Source of the DNA: Tubiluchus corallicola
Lineage: Eukaryota > Priapulida > Priapulimorpha > Priapulimorphida > Tubiluchidae
Length of the DNA: 64,000 bases
Reading direction: 5' to 3'
Assembly: GCA_030141605.1 (NCBI GenBank)
Contig: JAQGDQ010000044.1
Location: 468,001-532,000, forward strand
The position numbers and the translations under genes are program-made. The notes below the pieces were generated by a model. It was not told the DNA's origin and ran no database searches. It worked only from the letters and a program-made list of their open reading frames with translations. Positions 45,716 through 59,000 of the stretch are shown piece after piece; the first letter of the stretch is position 1, and every line of letters starts with the position of its first letter.

Positions 45716-47857
45716 AATTTCCTTTTATGAAAAATATTATTTAGAATTAAAATTATATTATCAATTATATTATATTATCAATTTGCTCTTTCCTTTGTCG
45801 GGTTCCTTCCAAATCTTATTATTGTACTGGTTAGAGAACATTAAGTCGAAATCAATTTTCTATATTTATATTTTTAATATTATTTTATTAACTATAAGAG
45901 CTATTTATTTAAATGATGCTTGTTTATAGATGCCCGTTTTATGTGATGTGAGCTTAAGATTCTTGGTTTAATTATGTTATTATAAAACGTGGTGGTTCTC
46001 TATTTCTGACCGGGTAGAGGTAAATAGCTGTAAGCAAGTTTCTGCTTCTGTGAGCGTGCTCCTTCAGTTGAAACTGAATTGAAATTGAAACTAAAAATTG
46101 TTATTCCTGTTTTCTTACGCAACACTGCTTATAGGTTAACGTGTTTTAGTCATGTGACGCTTATTTTTGTTCTCTGTTTTGGGAGAAGCGCCATTCCAGT
46201 CTTGTATTTTGAGGTAAGTAATATTATGTTTATATCCATTTAATATTTGATTTTTGTTTTTATACGAGTTTTAGTCGAAATTAGGAGTTAGTTGCTAAAG
46301 AAATCATTTATATGACTGCAGTGTGTTTGAATGTTTTAGGATAGTAAATTATTTAAAATATTTAACAAGGCAGAAGCAAGCAAACCGGCGAAGATTTCCC
46401 TTAAAGGACAGTAAAAGAGGATTCATAAAAATCTTCAATCACTTGTATGCTGTCTTATTGTGCACAGGGCTTCTATTAGCAACATTGCTGAATAAAACTT
46501 GAAGACTAAACTCTGACGATGACCGTTGTAGGCACGTCCATTTTAACGAACAGACGTTTCTAATGCGCAGTAATCCGCACATTTTTTTGTTTTCCAAAGA
46601 TTTTGCCAAGTGGCAATCCAACACGCTGTCAATCTAGGCGGCATGGCTGGACTTTCTACCTCCTCTTCCAGAAACTTCCACTAGGGAGTTCGGGAGTGAT
46701 TTTTCCTGTACTTAAGGTTTTAGAGAAGGCTTAAAAAGAAACTAATTGTAGAATCTAAGCTGCAGAATCTTAGTAAGTAAAAACAGCACCAATAACTAAA
46801 AATAATTTGCATTTTCTGGATATTTTGCTTTTTTCATTTTTGTTTTTTGTTTTTTCATATTTGGCGCTCTTATAGTTTATGCAAGTTGCCAGACTAGCTG
46901 CCAACAGGTACCTCTGCATCTGTGACTTTTTATTGAACAGTTTAGGTGAAATCTGACTGTATGGCTGGCAAATTAAATTGCAACAATAGTTACAGTAATG
47001 TATGCTCGTTCTTCAAGCAACTACAGAACAGGGTATGTTAATTAAACCTTTCGCCTAGTAATTATTACACGATTGTTTCAAAGTTAGCCACTGAATCGAA
47101 CTCGTAACTGTTTCTAAGCTGAGACAATGTTATAAATTACAAAACACAAAAAAATAATTTAGCTACAAGGCAGTCAAAAAATGCAACGAATTTGTTCAAA
47201 CTGTTGTGAACGAACGACTCAAATGATCAAATCATGCGTTTCTGATCAGCTGACATTTCAGGACTAGATGACCTAATTCTTGCGCAAACATGGCCGCTTT
47301 GTTAGCTGTTTATTTATTTTTTGGTAAAAAACAACATATTATGGCTTCCGTGAATATTTTCGCGTAGCGCAATGTCACAATAAGTTGATAACTTTCCATA
47401 ACAAATAAATTGAACATAAGTTGTATTAAAGTTTAGAGTCCCTTTAATTAAGGCGAGATATGGGCATGTGTAGGACCCCATCTACTTAAACATCAGTCGT
47501 TTTCCTGGAACTGCTGAGTTACTGTAATTTAAGGGAAGGTAGTTCAGATGTCGACCTACTTTTAAACGGGTACCTCCTGATATGTGGGATAATGGCATAC
47601 ATCGTATAGCTGCCTCTTCCTATAGAAAAAAATAAAGGCGAGCATTTTTCACACAAAATATTATAAATACAACATCAAAATAATATAAGCTCAGAGAGTC
47701 TCTTTTGAACATCTGTTTGCAGCATTATTTTGTGTTACTTGGTAATATGTTTAAATTACAGTTTCATGGACGAGTGGATTAAATGAATGCTGTTGTGCCA
47801 ATCACTGAAGGTATCAGTGATCTGTACAGTATGTGATATTTTAAATTTTGTGATTCA
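45716..47857. other. 5' flank of the SLC6 gene; possible non-coding first exon
   Basis: A consensus donor GAG|GTAAGTA at 46213, after a GC-richer stretch at 46150-46212, could end a 5' UTR exon that joins the acceptor TTGTGATTCAG at 47848-47858. This is inferred from splice signals only. No other gene-like feature was seen. Confidence 0.3.
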
Positions 47858-47875
47858 GGTTTATTAATACTCAAG

Positions 47876-50800
47876 ATGGGAAATAATAGAGAAGATGTGG
47901 AAAGCAACTTGGGCGGCGTGACGCCAGTATCATCTCAGGGTGGCGATGAGAACAAAGATAGAGGAAATTGGTCGGGGAACTTCGATTTCTTTCTCAGTTG
48001 TGTTGGTTATGCTGTGGGTATCGGAAACGTGTGGCGATTTCCTTACCTTTGCTACAAAAACGGAGGAGGTAACTTTGGGAAAAATTGTGTAAACTAATTA
48101 CCAAAACATTGTTGTAAGCAAGGCAACTTCAACGCCATTATTATCTCTGTGTAAATGAAGTGTCGGTCGGGGGAATTTAGCGGAGTGGTTTGTAAATACA
48201 ATTATACCTCAGCCATCAGCCTAAACTTGACTCTAGTATGTTACTAATCTCAGTAATTAAATCTTGATGGTTTGTTTCGTTGCAGGTGCGTTTCTTGTGC
48301 CGTATTTGCTGGCACTGGTTTTTTGCGGCTTGCCGCTGTTTTTCATGGAAGTTGCTCTGGGCCAGTTTTCTAGTTGTGGGGCAATTGAGGTGTGGAAGAT
48401 GAGTCCAATTCTTCAAGGTATGACAGAAGAATTACATACTTCTATCATAGAAGATCTAGTAGACAGATCTAAGTGTTGCTAAGAACAAGATCCTCTGGGA
48501 ACAGTGAAAAAGATTAAACAAAATGGTTAACAACTTTAATAGGTGGGGCATCTTTCATTGTCATTAATGGAATTTATTGTTGACCTTTATTCTTTACCAT
48601 TTGCTGAATTTTTTATATGAAAGTTTTAACTCGTAGGGCAACCATATTTTGCCCTGTTTGTAGAAAAGCTAGCATTTTGATTACTTAATGTGATGCATTT
48701 CATGTAAATCTCCGCTGTTAATACTGAATAATTTCCTCTAGTAAAAGTAATTATGCCAGTAAAAATGAATTTCCTGTAGTTTTTTCCTGTAAAGCACAAG
48801 AAAACCCTCCACCTACATAAAGCTTGAAAAGTTCGTCTTGAAATTTTATATCGCTTACCGTTTTATACTACTGCCTTTTTAAATACAGGGACTGCGCCGG
48901 CAGTAACGCTGTATAAAACATGTAAATTTAAAATCCCGCTCTGACGGTTATACGCAGCCATTTTGACGATAAATCATATGAAACAAGTTTAGATAACGCT
49001 GAGTAAAGTTTGAAAAAATAATCAAAGCATTCGTAACGCACATGTCGCTAAGCTAAGTAAAATTTTAAATAACTGCATCTTGCGAATAAGATTAAAAATA
49101 CATTTTTTCGGTTTGTGAGTGGGGCACCCTGGAGTGACCCTGAACGACATTTAACATATGGTGTAAAAATTTTAGGTAATTAATCATTTTCTTTTCTAGT
49201 CACATAATTCTTTCAAGCAGGTAAACGAAATGCAAAGTAAAGTAACATTAGGCCTAATGTGAAGGCTTTTAGGTTATTTTATTACTTCAGTGTTCTTTCA
49301 TTCTGTAAACCCCCCTATACTGTCCTTTTTAACTGCATTCATGTATGTATGTCTTGACTTGGCTTCTTTCTGTCATGCTCTACTGACAGAGCTAGTTTAC
49401 CTGGTTAGTTGGCAGTCTGTTCTTGGCTAAGAGAGTTGTTGTTGTTGTTTTGTCTCAGTTAAACCATTTATTTGTCAAGAGTAGTAGAGCCATGATGTAA
49501 GTTTATTTTGATTGTTCAGTCTGACTTTATTATTAATTTTCTTGTTTCTTTTTGGGCTCAAATTAGTTTGTTATATTTTGTTATGATTTTTTTACAGATA
49601 AAACGTAATAAAGCTACTCAAACATGAATTTTTTGACTTTGGGCATCATGAAGTAGTAGTCTCTCACAGTTTTATATCCTTCTACCATTCTTGTTGGGAA
49701 AACTACAGGACAGGAGGAGGTTTGCTGAATACAAAGTCAGACATGGACAGCAATGATGACTGCATTTGTTATACAGGACAAACTGTACAGCCTACAAGCC
49801 TGGTGTTGATGAGACAGTGACATTGAAAATTTGCAATACCTGGTTTGAGTTCTGCGACCTAGATTCAGCAGTAACTGGTTTATTTGACTAGTATAAATTT
49901 TCACAGCTTGTTTATAATGGCAGAGCCTAAATTTCATGAACTGGCTGAAAAGCAATACACAGAAGAAGAACTGAAAACAAAAACCAGAGAACAATTAAAA
50001 GAAATACTTCGTCAGAAAGGCTTAGCAGTTGGTGGAATTAAAGCTGAACTAGTGGAGAGAATTATTGCTCATCGTGTGCCAGCAGTGGACAGCCCACCCC
50101 CACAGGTAGTTTCAAGGCCGAAGCTACAGTCAGCCACATGCAGCAGCTACATGCTACAGGTAGCATGGGGGAGCAACACACCACAAGCACTCGGTCAAGA
50201 ATTTCCAAAAGTGGTTACTCGAGTTTTAAAACTGGTGGGAAGCTTTCCGAGAATTCTCGCAAGCTCAAGGACAATAAATTAAAGATTCAGCAGTGTGAAT
50301 TAAAACTGCAAGCACTAAAAGTGAAGCAAAAGCGGCTTGAAAATGAGAGTAATTTGGGAAGTGATATTCATAAACTGACTGCAAGCCAGAAATGTTTTAA
50401 AGTTAAATTTGACGAAGTTCCAAGTAAAGCTAAAGTGACAGAATGGTTTAAGAAGTCTTCAGTGTGTGATAGAATATCAGTAGACGAGGCTTATGTTACG
50501 TTAGCAACCAACGATCAGTATGCAACAGCTGCTTTGGTACTTGCCAATTCATTGAAGCAGACTGGCACACAACGACAGTTGGTGATCATGATATCTGCTG
50601 ACGTGTCTGACCAGGTGAAGGGTCTTCTTCAAAAGACTTTTGATCAGGTGGAGACGTTTGACATCATTGACAGTTTGGATCATGAAAATCTAAGTGCATT
50701 GGGACGACCTGAGCTGGGTGTGAGTTTCACGAAACTGCATTGCTGGAAACTTACACAGTTTAGTAAATGTGTTTTCCTTGATGCTGACACTTTGGTTATG

Positions 50801-53800
50801 GCAAACATAGATGATTTATTTCAGAGGCAGGAATTATCCGCAGCTCCTGATGTTGGCTGGCCGGACTTATTCAATTCTGGTGTTTTCGTGTTTAAGCCGG
50901 ATGTGACAACATATGAACAGTTACTAACATTTGCTTGTCAAAATGGTAGCTTTGATGGAGGTGATCAGGGACTGCTGGATATGTTTTTTCCATAAATGGG
51001 CAGGCGATTTCGACAAACGTCTTCCATATACTTACAATATGGTCAATGTTGATGATGATGCAAGATATGGTTACGTTCCTGCAATGCGCCAGTTTGAAAG
51101 AGATGTCAAGGTAGTACACTTTATTGGTCAGCAGAAGCCTTGGATGAATATGGATGTGCTGCGTTGCCATGAAGCATCGCATTTTTCTCGTTATGTAGAT
51201 GTTTGGAGACAAATATATCGGACACGTGTACAACCACTCATGCATGATTTTGGAATATTTCAGACATGAAAATCGCTCTGAAAATATGCCTCCCAGTAGA
51301 CAGATGAGAAACTCGAGTGCAATGGCTCCACATTTTATTCCACATCGTGCATCTCCAATGAACGGCAACAATATTCATATGGAGGGTTCTACTTCCAGAT
51401 TTGCTAATATTATGGATGAAACGTCCACATCACACAATCCTGACCTCAGTGCTATGATCAACTTTATGATGGAAGGTCAAAGACAGCAGAATAGTATCTA
51501 CCAGACACTACATTTGCCTAAAGTAGAAGTTGAAGTTTTTGATGGCAATCCATTACATTACTGGCGTTTTATGAGAAGACTAGAGGCTAGCATAGAGTGT
51601 TATACTACAGATGAGTCTGCAAGGTTTAGTCGGCTACTATAGTTGTGCACAGGTAGGGCTAAGCAAGTCATTGAAAGGTGCAACTATATGGAACCACACA
51701 CTGCATATGCCCATGCTAAGCGATTGTTGGCAGAACGCTTTGGCCAGCCCTACATCATAACACAAGCCTGGGTAAACAAAGTAAAAGAGTTTGGAAGCAT
51801 TATGCCTAGTGAACCAGAGAAATTACGTGACTTTTCTGATCTGCTAAATAGTTGTATAGAGACACTATGGTCAATGAATAGTCTCGGGGAGCTTAACACT
51901 CAAGCAAACATCTTGGACGTGATCAAAAAGCTACCATACAAATATCAAAGCAGATGGCAGACTAAGGTTACTCAAACTGCAAGGTTAGAATATAGGAACC
52001 CAGACATGTTTGATGTAAAGAACTTTGTTCAAGACGTTTCTGAAGAGATGTCTCATCCTGTGTATGGCTGCTTGTCTGATGCTCGAAAGGTCAGTAAGCG
52101 AGGGAGGCAGCGATAATGCCAAAGATTACAAAAGCAAAAAGGATCCTGTAAAGAGTTTTGTCAGCTATTCAAGTTCTTCAGTTGTAACTCCAAGTAAAGC
52201 GAAGAGACCTGACCAGCACTTTCAAAGACATGTCTAATGTGTAAGGAAAATCACCATCTCAGAGCTTGTGAAAAATTCAGGAAAATGACAGATGATGCTC
52301 GTCTCCAATACGTCAAGGAAAAACATCTTTGTTTCAATTGTCTAAATCCTGGCAGACATAGAGCAGCACAGTGTCGAAGACAAGGATGCAATCAAGCCAA
52401 TTGCAAAAGAAGGCATTCTGGCTTACTCCATGCAGCATTGGAAAGTTGGTTGCCATCAGATGCAAACAAGCAAAAGGGCACACAAACCAGTGAGGCAATG
52501 GAAGCTGATGCCACAGTATGTGCATCATCTGCACTTTCTATGAAGGAAAAATTGTTTTGCCAGTTGTCGCTGTAACTGTTACATCTGAAGGCAGCACAAA
52601 GTCCATATCTACTTATGCTTTTCTGGATGGGGGAAGCAATCATTCATTTTGCTGTAAAAGACTTTTGAAGACTACATCAGTTGAGGAAATTTCTCTTACA
52701 GTAAGAGGCAACAACAGTGGAGAGGCCAAAGAAGCCATTAAACTGAATACAGTTTATGCAATAGATGCCTTTCCAAGCCTCACAGAGAGTATCGTTAAAA
52801 AGACTGATTTGTCCACTTTAGATCATCTCAGTGACCTCTCATTTCCTGATGTAGACTTTAACTGCATCATGCTTCTCATTGGACAGAATGTACCGGTTGC
52901 CTTGGCACCTCTTGAAGTGAGACTTGGTTCTTCGCCAATGGATCCTTATGCCATCAGAACTGCACTCGGATGGACTCTAAATCGGCCCATAGGGGGCGGC
53001 AGCCAATCACTATGCTACATAGCCAATTACGCTCACGTTGACATAAACAATGATCACATACTGTCAACACAGGTTGAAAAATTTTGGAGATTGGAGAGAT
53101 GCATCAATGACGATGATGAAACTGTAACTCACTCAAAACAAGACAAGCGTGCACTAAAAATCTGGGAAAATAGTATAGTAAAAACTGCTGATAACCATTA
53201 TCAATTAGCCATTCCCTTTAAGGAGCACGATCCAAATTTTGAGGATAATCGACCAATGGCTGAATCCAGACTATCAAGTTTGAAGATCAGGCTTTCTAAA
53301 CATCCAGAACTGCACAAAAAGTATTCAGCAGAAATCTCCAATCTGTTAACTTGTGGATATGCTGAAGAAGTTGATGAAGATTCAGGCATCATGGGGAAGA
53401 TATGGTATATCCCTCATTTCCCAGTTTTTAATGTCAACAAGCCTGATAAAACTCGCATTGTTTTTGACTGCAGGGCCAAGTTTAATGGAGTCTCACTTAA
53501 CGATGTTGTCTTGCAAGGTCCTGACTTGACTAGCAAGCTCATAGGAGTTCTTATACGCTTTCATCTGGAGGACGTCGCTGTCATGGCAGATATTAAAGCC
53601 ATGTTTACCAGGTCCGTGTCAGGCCACTGAGATTCTTATATTGGAGAGACGGAAATCTGGAAGACACTGTAAAAGTTTATCGGATGACAGTTCATCTCTT
53701 TGGAGGTGTATGGTCTCCCAGTATTTCTTCTTTTGCCCTTGGACGCACAGCCACTGACAACGAAGACAAGTACGACAAGGAAATAACCCAGGCTGTTGAA

Positions 53801-55984
53801 CGGAACTTTTACATCGATGATTTTTTAAAGTCGGTTGATACTGTGGAAGCTGCTTGTAACTTAGTTCATCAAATGACTTCACTATTAGCTGAAGGTGGTT
53901 TCAACCTTACCGAATGGCTGAGCAACAAGAAAGAAGTCTTGGAAAGCATACCAGCAGAGAAACGTGGAAAATCGGTCAAAACCTTGGATTTGCATTACGA
54001 CAATTTACCTAGAGAGAGAGTCTTAGGAGTCGAGTGGGACATGCACAGAGACGTTTTTTATGTCAAAATCAAGCTCAAGCAGAAACCCTACACTAGAAGA
54101 CGAATGTTGAGCATTTTATGCTCGGTGTATGATCAACTGGGCTTCTTATCTCCCTATGTTGTTAGAGGAAAACTTCTCTTTCAGGAAGCCACTGTGCTTC
54201 ACAGGAAGTCTTGGAATGATGAATTGGACAGTGGTATCCAAGAAAGATGGCAGCGTATACAATGGAAAGTGACTTCTTAATTAATGCTATCCAAAGATTT
54301 GTTTGTCGAAGAGGCAAACCCAAGATGCTGCGATCTGATTGTGGCACTATTTTAACTGGAGCAGATCGTGAAATGAAGAGATCGATCGAGCAGTGGAACA
54401 ATGAGGACATTTCCAAGGCATTTCAAAAAAAGGGAATCGAATGGCGATTTAATGCTCCTCAGTCTCCACACAGTGTAGGAGTTTGGGAGCGCCTGATAAA
54501 GAGCGTAAAACGAACACTTACCTTTATCATGGACAAGCACACCATAGATGATGAAGCATTACATACATATTTTTGTCAGGTTGAGAATTTCCTGAATACT
54601 CGTCCGATTTCTGTAGTTTCAGATGACATTCGCGATTGCGAACCTCTGACTCCTAATCACTTGCTGTTGCTGCGCAATGGTCCTACTCTACCACCTGGAA
54701 AATTCACCGACTGTGATGTGTACTCAAGAAGATGGCGCCACATTCAACATATGGCCAACATATTTCGGCAAAGGTGGAAGAAGGAATATATAGTTATGCT
54801 CCAGCAAAGGTCTAAATGGAACAGAGCCAAGAAAAACCTCCAAGCAGGCCGATGGAACAGAGCCAAGAAAAACATCCAAGCAGGTGACATCGGCCTAATT
54901 AAAGATATCCAGACTCTGCGAAGCAGCTGGGCTCTGGGCAGAGTAATAGTAGCCAGTCCGGAAGAAGATGGTTTGGTGCGGTTTGCAACATTGAAGACAG
55001 CTTCTGGCATTCTAAGACGACATATTAATCAATTATGTTTAATTGAAGGACACATGTAATTTCTGTTGTAAACTCAATTTGGTAAATGCTCTTGTAATTA
55101 AAGTCGCATTTAAGGGGGCGGTGTGAAGGATTTTAGGTTATTTTATTACTTCAGTGTTCTTTCATTCTGTAAACCCCCTTATACTGTCCTTTTTAACTGC
55201 ATTCATGTACGTATGTCCTGACTTAGCTTCTTTCTGTCATGCTCTCCTGACAGAGCTAGTTTACCTGGTTAGTTGGCAGTCTGTTCTTGGCTAAGAGAGT
55301 TGTTGTTGTTGTTTTGTCTCAGTTAAACCATTTATTTGTCAAGAGTAGTAGAGCCATGATGTAAGTTTATTTTGATTGTTCAGTCTGACTTTATTATTAA
55401 TTTTCTTGTTTCTTTTTGGGCTCAAATTAGTTTGTTATATTTTGTTATGATTTTTTTACAGATAAAACGTAATAAAGCTACTCAAACATGAATTTTTTGA
55501 CTTTGGGCATCATGAAGTAGTAGTCTCTCACAGTAACATTAGGCCTAATATAATTTTAGGCCGAGACTAGCAGATTCACTGGCAAAATTATTGTAATATT
55601 GGTTCTCTGCATACTACAATCTACAAACTGCATGATAATTTACGAGGGCATCACCCTTCTGAACGTCACAAACTAATTTAAAGATTTAACGAAATTGAAT
55701 TTAAAAACCTATCAATATTTTCTGTTCTATTAAATTTGCGTTAAGATCCGCTATAAAAATAATCCAAAAAATCTAAAGTGTATTAATTTTGAACCAGACA
55801 CTGAATCTTATATGGCAAAAAGAATGCATGGAGTGTACTAAAAAATCAAGTAGTATCCACAAGAAGGGGAACGGCAGTCTCACATCAGATTAAAAAGTTG
55901 CATGGGCAGAAAGGTTGAAAACTACTGTATTGCGAACTGTTACACAATATAAGGTTAACATTTGTTCTCATTAGGTCTGTCTTC

Positions 55985-56018
<34 letters not shown>

Positions 56019-59000
56019 GGTGTTATTCAGGTGTGGTTTGTATATGGTTCAAAAAACATAATTTAGTTGTTGGAAAAATCTGTTTTCATAATTAAATGTG
56101 ATTACACTTGTGGGGCATCAAAATGTTATTTATTCCCAGAGGGGTTTTGAAAGGAATGATAATCACTGGTTTACAAAAGCATTTGTCCGCATTCCTGAGG
56201 ATTTGTTGGGTCGAAATTTTCCATTTTGAAGTTCGAAAATTTCCATTAGGTTAAAAACATTTTGCAGCCAACGTTTTACTGACGTTGCTATGATTATATT
56301 GCATTTTAACATTTAATGTTACGCAGTTAACTTGTTCTTTGACTTCGTCTAGATTACTGAGATTTATTATAGGCCTAGAAAAAAGTTTGTTTCCGTTTGC
56401 CGACAGACCATTTGACGTGCGACTCTATTTTTTTTGTTTATCAAAGGAATTTCTTGCCCACGCAAACTTGTAATTTGATACCCCAGTAGCAGTCAGATCA
56501 ATTGCAGTCCCAACTGCAGCCTGAACAGTTGTCTTAGAATTAATGAAACTCTCTGACAATGATTGCAAAGTGCAGACGTGAGTCATTATTTAGGCCAATT
56601 AGGTAAAAAAACTCAGTAAACTGTATTTAAGGAGAAAAATTTAATACTGAATTTATGTAAAAATGAAATCAAATAATTGAAGAAGATTCTGAAAAAAAGC
56701 GAGTTCAATCAGTATTCAACCAATATGTTGTGGTATCAGACCATGGTTAAAGTAAATGTAAGACAAAAGTGCGTTTGGGAGTCTGTATTGCCATACCGGA
56801 AGCGACTAACAAAAAGAACTTGTTAAGAGGCATAAGAAAGTGCCTCAACTGTGCAATTCAAAAAACTCCATAGTTTACCAGTATACTGCAGCATGTTTAC
56901 CTAATGCAATTTCATTTTGTAAGTCAGTACTTGCAATGAAAAATGTTTTAAAAGTAAAAAAATGAGGTAGAAAAACAAAATAATTAAAAAATGAAATTTT
57001 TCATAATGTTAACAGCTTATTATTTTGTACTGTGGCAGCAGTTAGCCAAGCCACACTTAATGTTATTCATACACTGTGATATGGTGATGAGAGTGACCAC
57101 AATGAGTGGGGTGGGGTGGTGTTACTACAGATACACGTTTATATTTATCTTTTGTTAATTAGTTAGAAACGAATTATTATTTTTTACAAATTACCATTAA
57201 AGCAAAAACCAAGTCTTTTGGGAAGTTGACCCACTGGGGTCACCGAAAGGACATCAACAGGGAATGTCTCAATCATAGCGAGTAATATATCAAATTAAAG
57301 CTTGGGGTGAAGCGGCTTTGACATTAACAAATGTTGGCCCACCTTGGGTCACCTAAAGGGCATTTTCAGGAAATGTGCCAAACATATTGTGTAATATATC
57401 AAATTAAAGCTTATTGAGACGCGGTTTGACGTGGTTCATTAAAACGTCAAGCGTCGTTCACAAATGACTTAATATTCTTTATTTGGCCAAAACCTTTTCC
57501 TCGTCGTCTTACATTTTTGATGTGTAGTAACCTTTGCGTAAAAAGCATGTCAAACTGAATGACCAAGGTCGAAAATTTTGGGCAATTTGTGGTCACTCAC
57601 AGGGCATCTAAAGAAGATGTTGCAAACAATTGTGTAATAATTATAGGGTACTTTAAGCTTGGAAACTCAGTACTAGAATCATAACTTTAATGATCTGTTT
57701 AAATGTATTTATGAAGATGCCAAATGCAAAGTTAATAGGAAGACAATAGAGAGCACAGCAGGATGTAACAATTCAGGGCATTATAATTAGTTGCCGATGT
57801 AAAGGCTCTATCAGAGTTTTTCTCACACTAACGCATTTGCATACTAGTAAGATGTCATCGCAATGTGATAACATATGACCCCCAATAAGCCAATTGAGCT
57901 TTTGTGCTTGAGCAATCATTCTAGCACAAGTCATACAAGTTTTTTGTGGTTATTGCAAATTTTTCTTCATGGGACCTACACCGTCATTGACGGTCTGGTT
58001 AATTATTTTGAAAACAATTTTTATTTGTCAATACAAAACAAAAGCTGTCAGTTAAAGCATCTCTTGTCACAGAAGCAGAATCTTACCACAGTTTTTGACA
58101 CAGTCAAGAACGTCCACTAGTTAAGTTTCTTTTACGTTTTTAAGCAAAGAATTCTATGTGCATATTTTGTATCGTGATTTCAATATTTTTAATTGTACAT
58201 TAAAATGCAATAAATGTTGTCCGTTCGAGGGTTGGTTCTTCCTTTAATTAATTTTTTTGTGAAAAAGCGGTGGACTCATCAAAATAAGATGTAATTTGGT
58301 TAGAAGATCTGGAAATTTCACACTGACATAGTCATGTGGCAATAAACTAAAATGTGAAGATAAAATTTTTAAAATGTGCCATTCATTATCAAGTATAATT
58401 ATTTTTTATGTTCTTTCAAAGATAAATTCTACACTTTTTTTCTCGTATCTTATTTATAGCACCAAAGATCTTTACTTAATTTGTTAGGTTCAATCTTTGA
58501 AAGTTGAAAAAAATGCAAAAAAGAATATTTATAATTTTTTTATAACATTGTACGTTAATTTAATACAGTGTCAATATTCCTCCAGTCGGAAGCTCTTGAG
58601 CTGCTGGGCATAAAAACTGCTAATTTCCAGAACATAATTAATTTACTTCTCGACAAAGGACTGCTGAATTGAAATGGTAACATAACCTCAACTCATGAAG
58701 ACTGGTGTAGAAAACCTTGTTCATATGTTCAACTGGTTAACTCCATTATTTGATTGTCCCACTCTCACATGTTGTAGGTGCTGGTTATGGAACAGTGGTA
58801 GTGACGAGTATATGCTGCATTTACTATAATGTGCTAATCGCATATATACTATTCTACATGGCCATGTCGTTTGCAAAGACTGTACCCTGGGCGAGCTGTG
58901 ACAACTGGTGGAACACCATCAATTGTGTCCGCAGAGGCGTTGAGGATGTTGGCTTGACACAGCCAAACAGCACGAATGTGTCCACGGATTACATAGCCAA

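Larger units (their letters stand above)
49242..55548 (+). mobile_element. BEL/Pao LTR retrotransposon with a captured glycogenin domain
   Basis: An LTR element (49258-55532) inserted in SLC6 intron 2 on the same strand. It has two 411-bp LTRs (TGTGAAGG...CTCTCACA), a polypurine tract just before the 3' LTR, and an internal order of SAP-domain gag start, basic coiled coil, glycogenin GT8 domain, DUF1759-type gag, zinc knuckles, aspartic protease, reverse transcriptase and integrase. RNase H and the first part of integrase are deleted. Several frameshifts and one nonsense codon make this copy non-functional. GTAACATTAGGCCTAA stands directly on both sides (49242-49257, 55533-55548), a 16-bp repeat, longer than the 4-6 bp usual for this superfamily. 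No convincing primer-binding site could be assigned. Confidence 0.9.

Noticed and set aside
50480-51269. Independent processed pseudogene of host glycogenin inserted in the element
   Set aside because: No start codon, 5' UTR, poly(A) tail or target duplication at its borders, and it is in frame with the gag coiled coil; capture fits better, though not proven.
50892-51371. 159-codon minus-strand frame
   Set aside because: Shadow of the glycogenin/gag coding strand.
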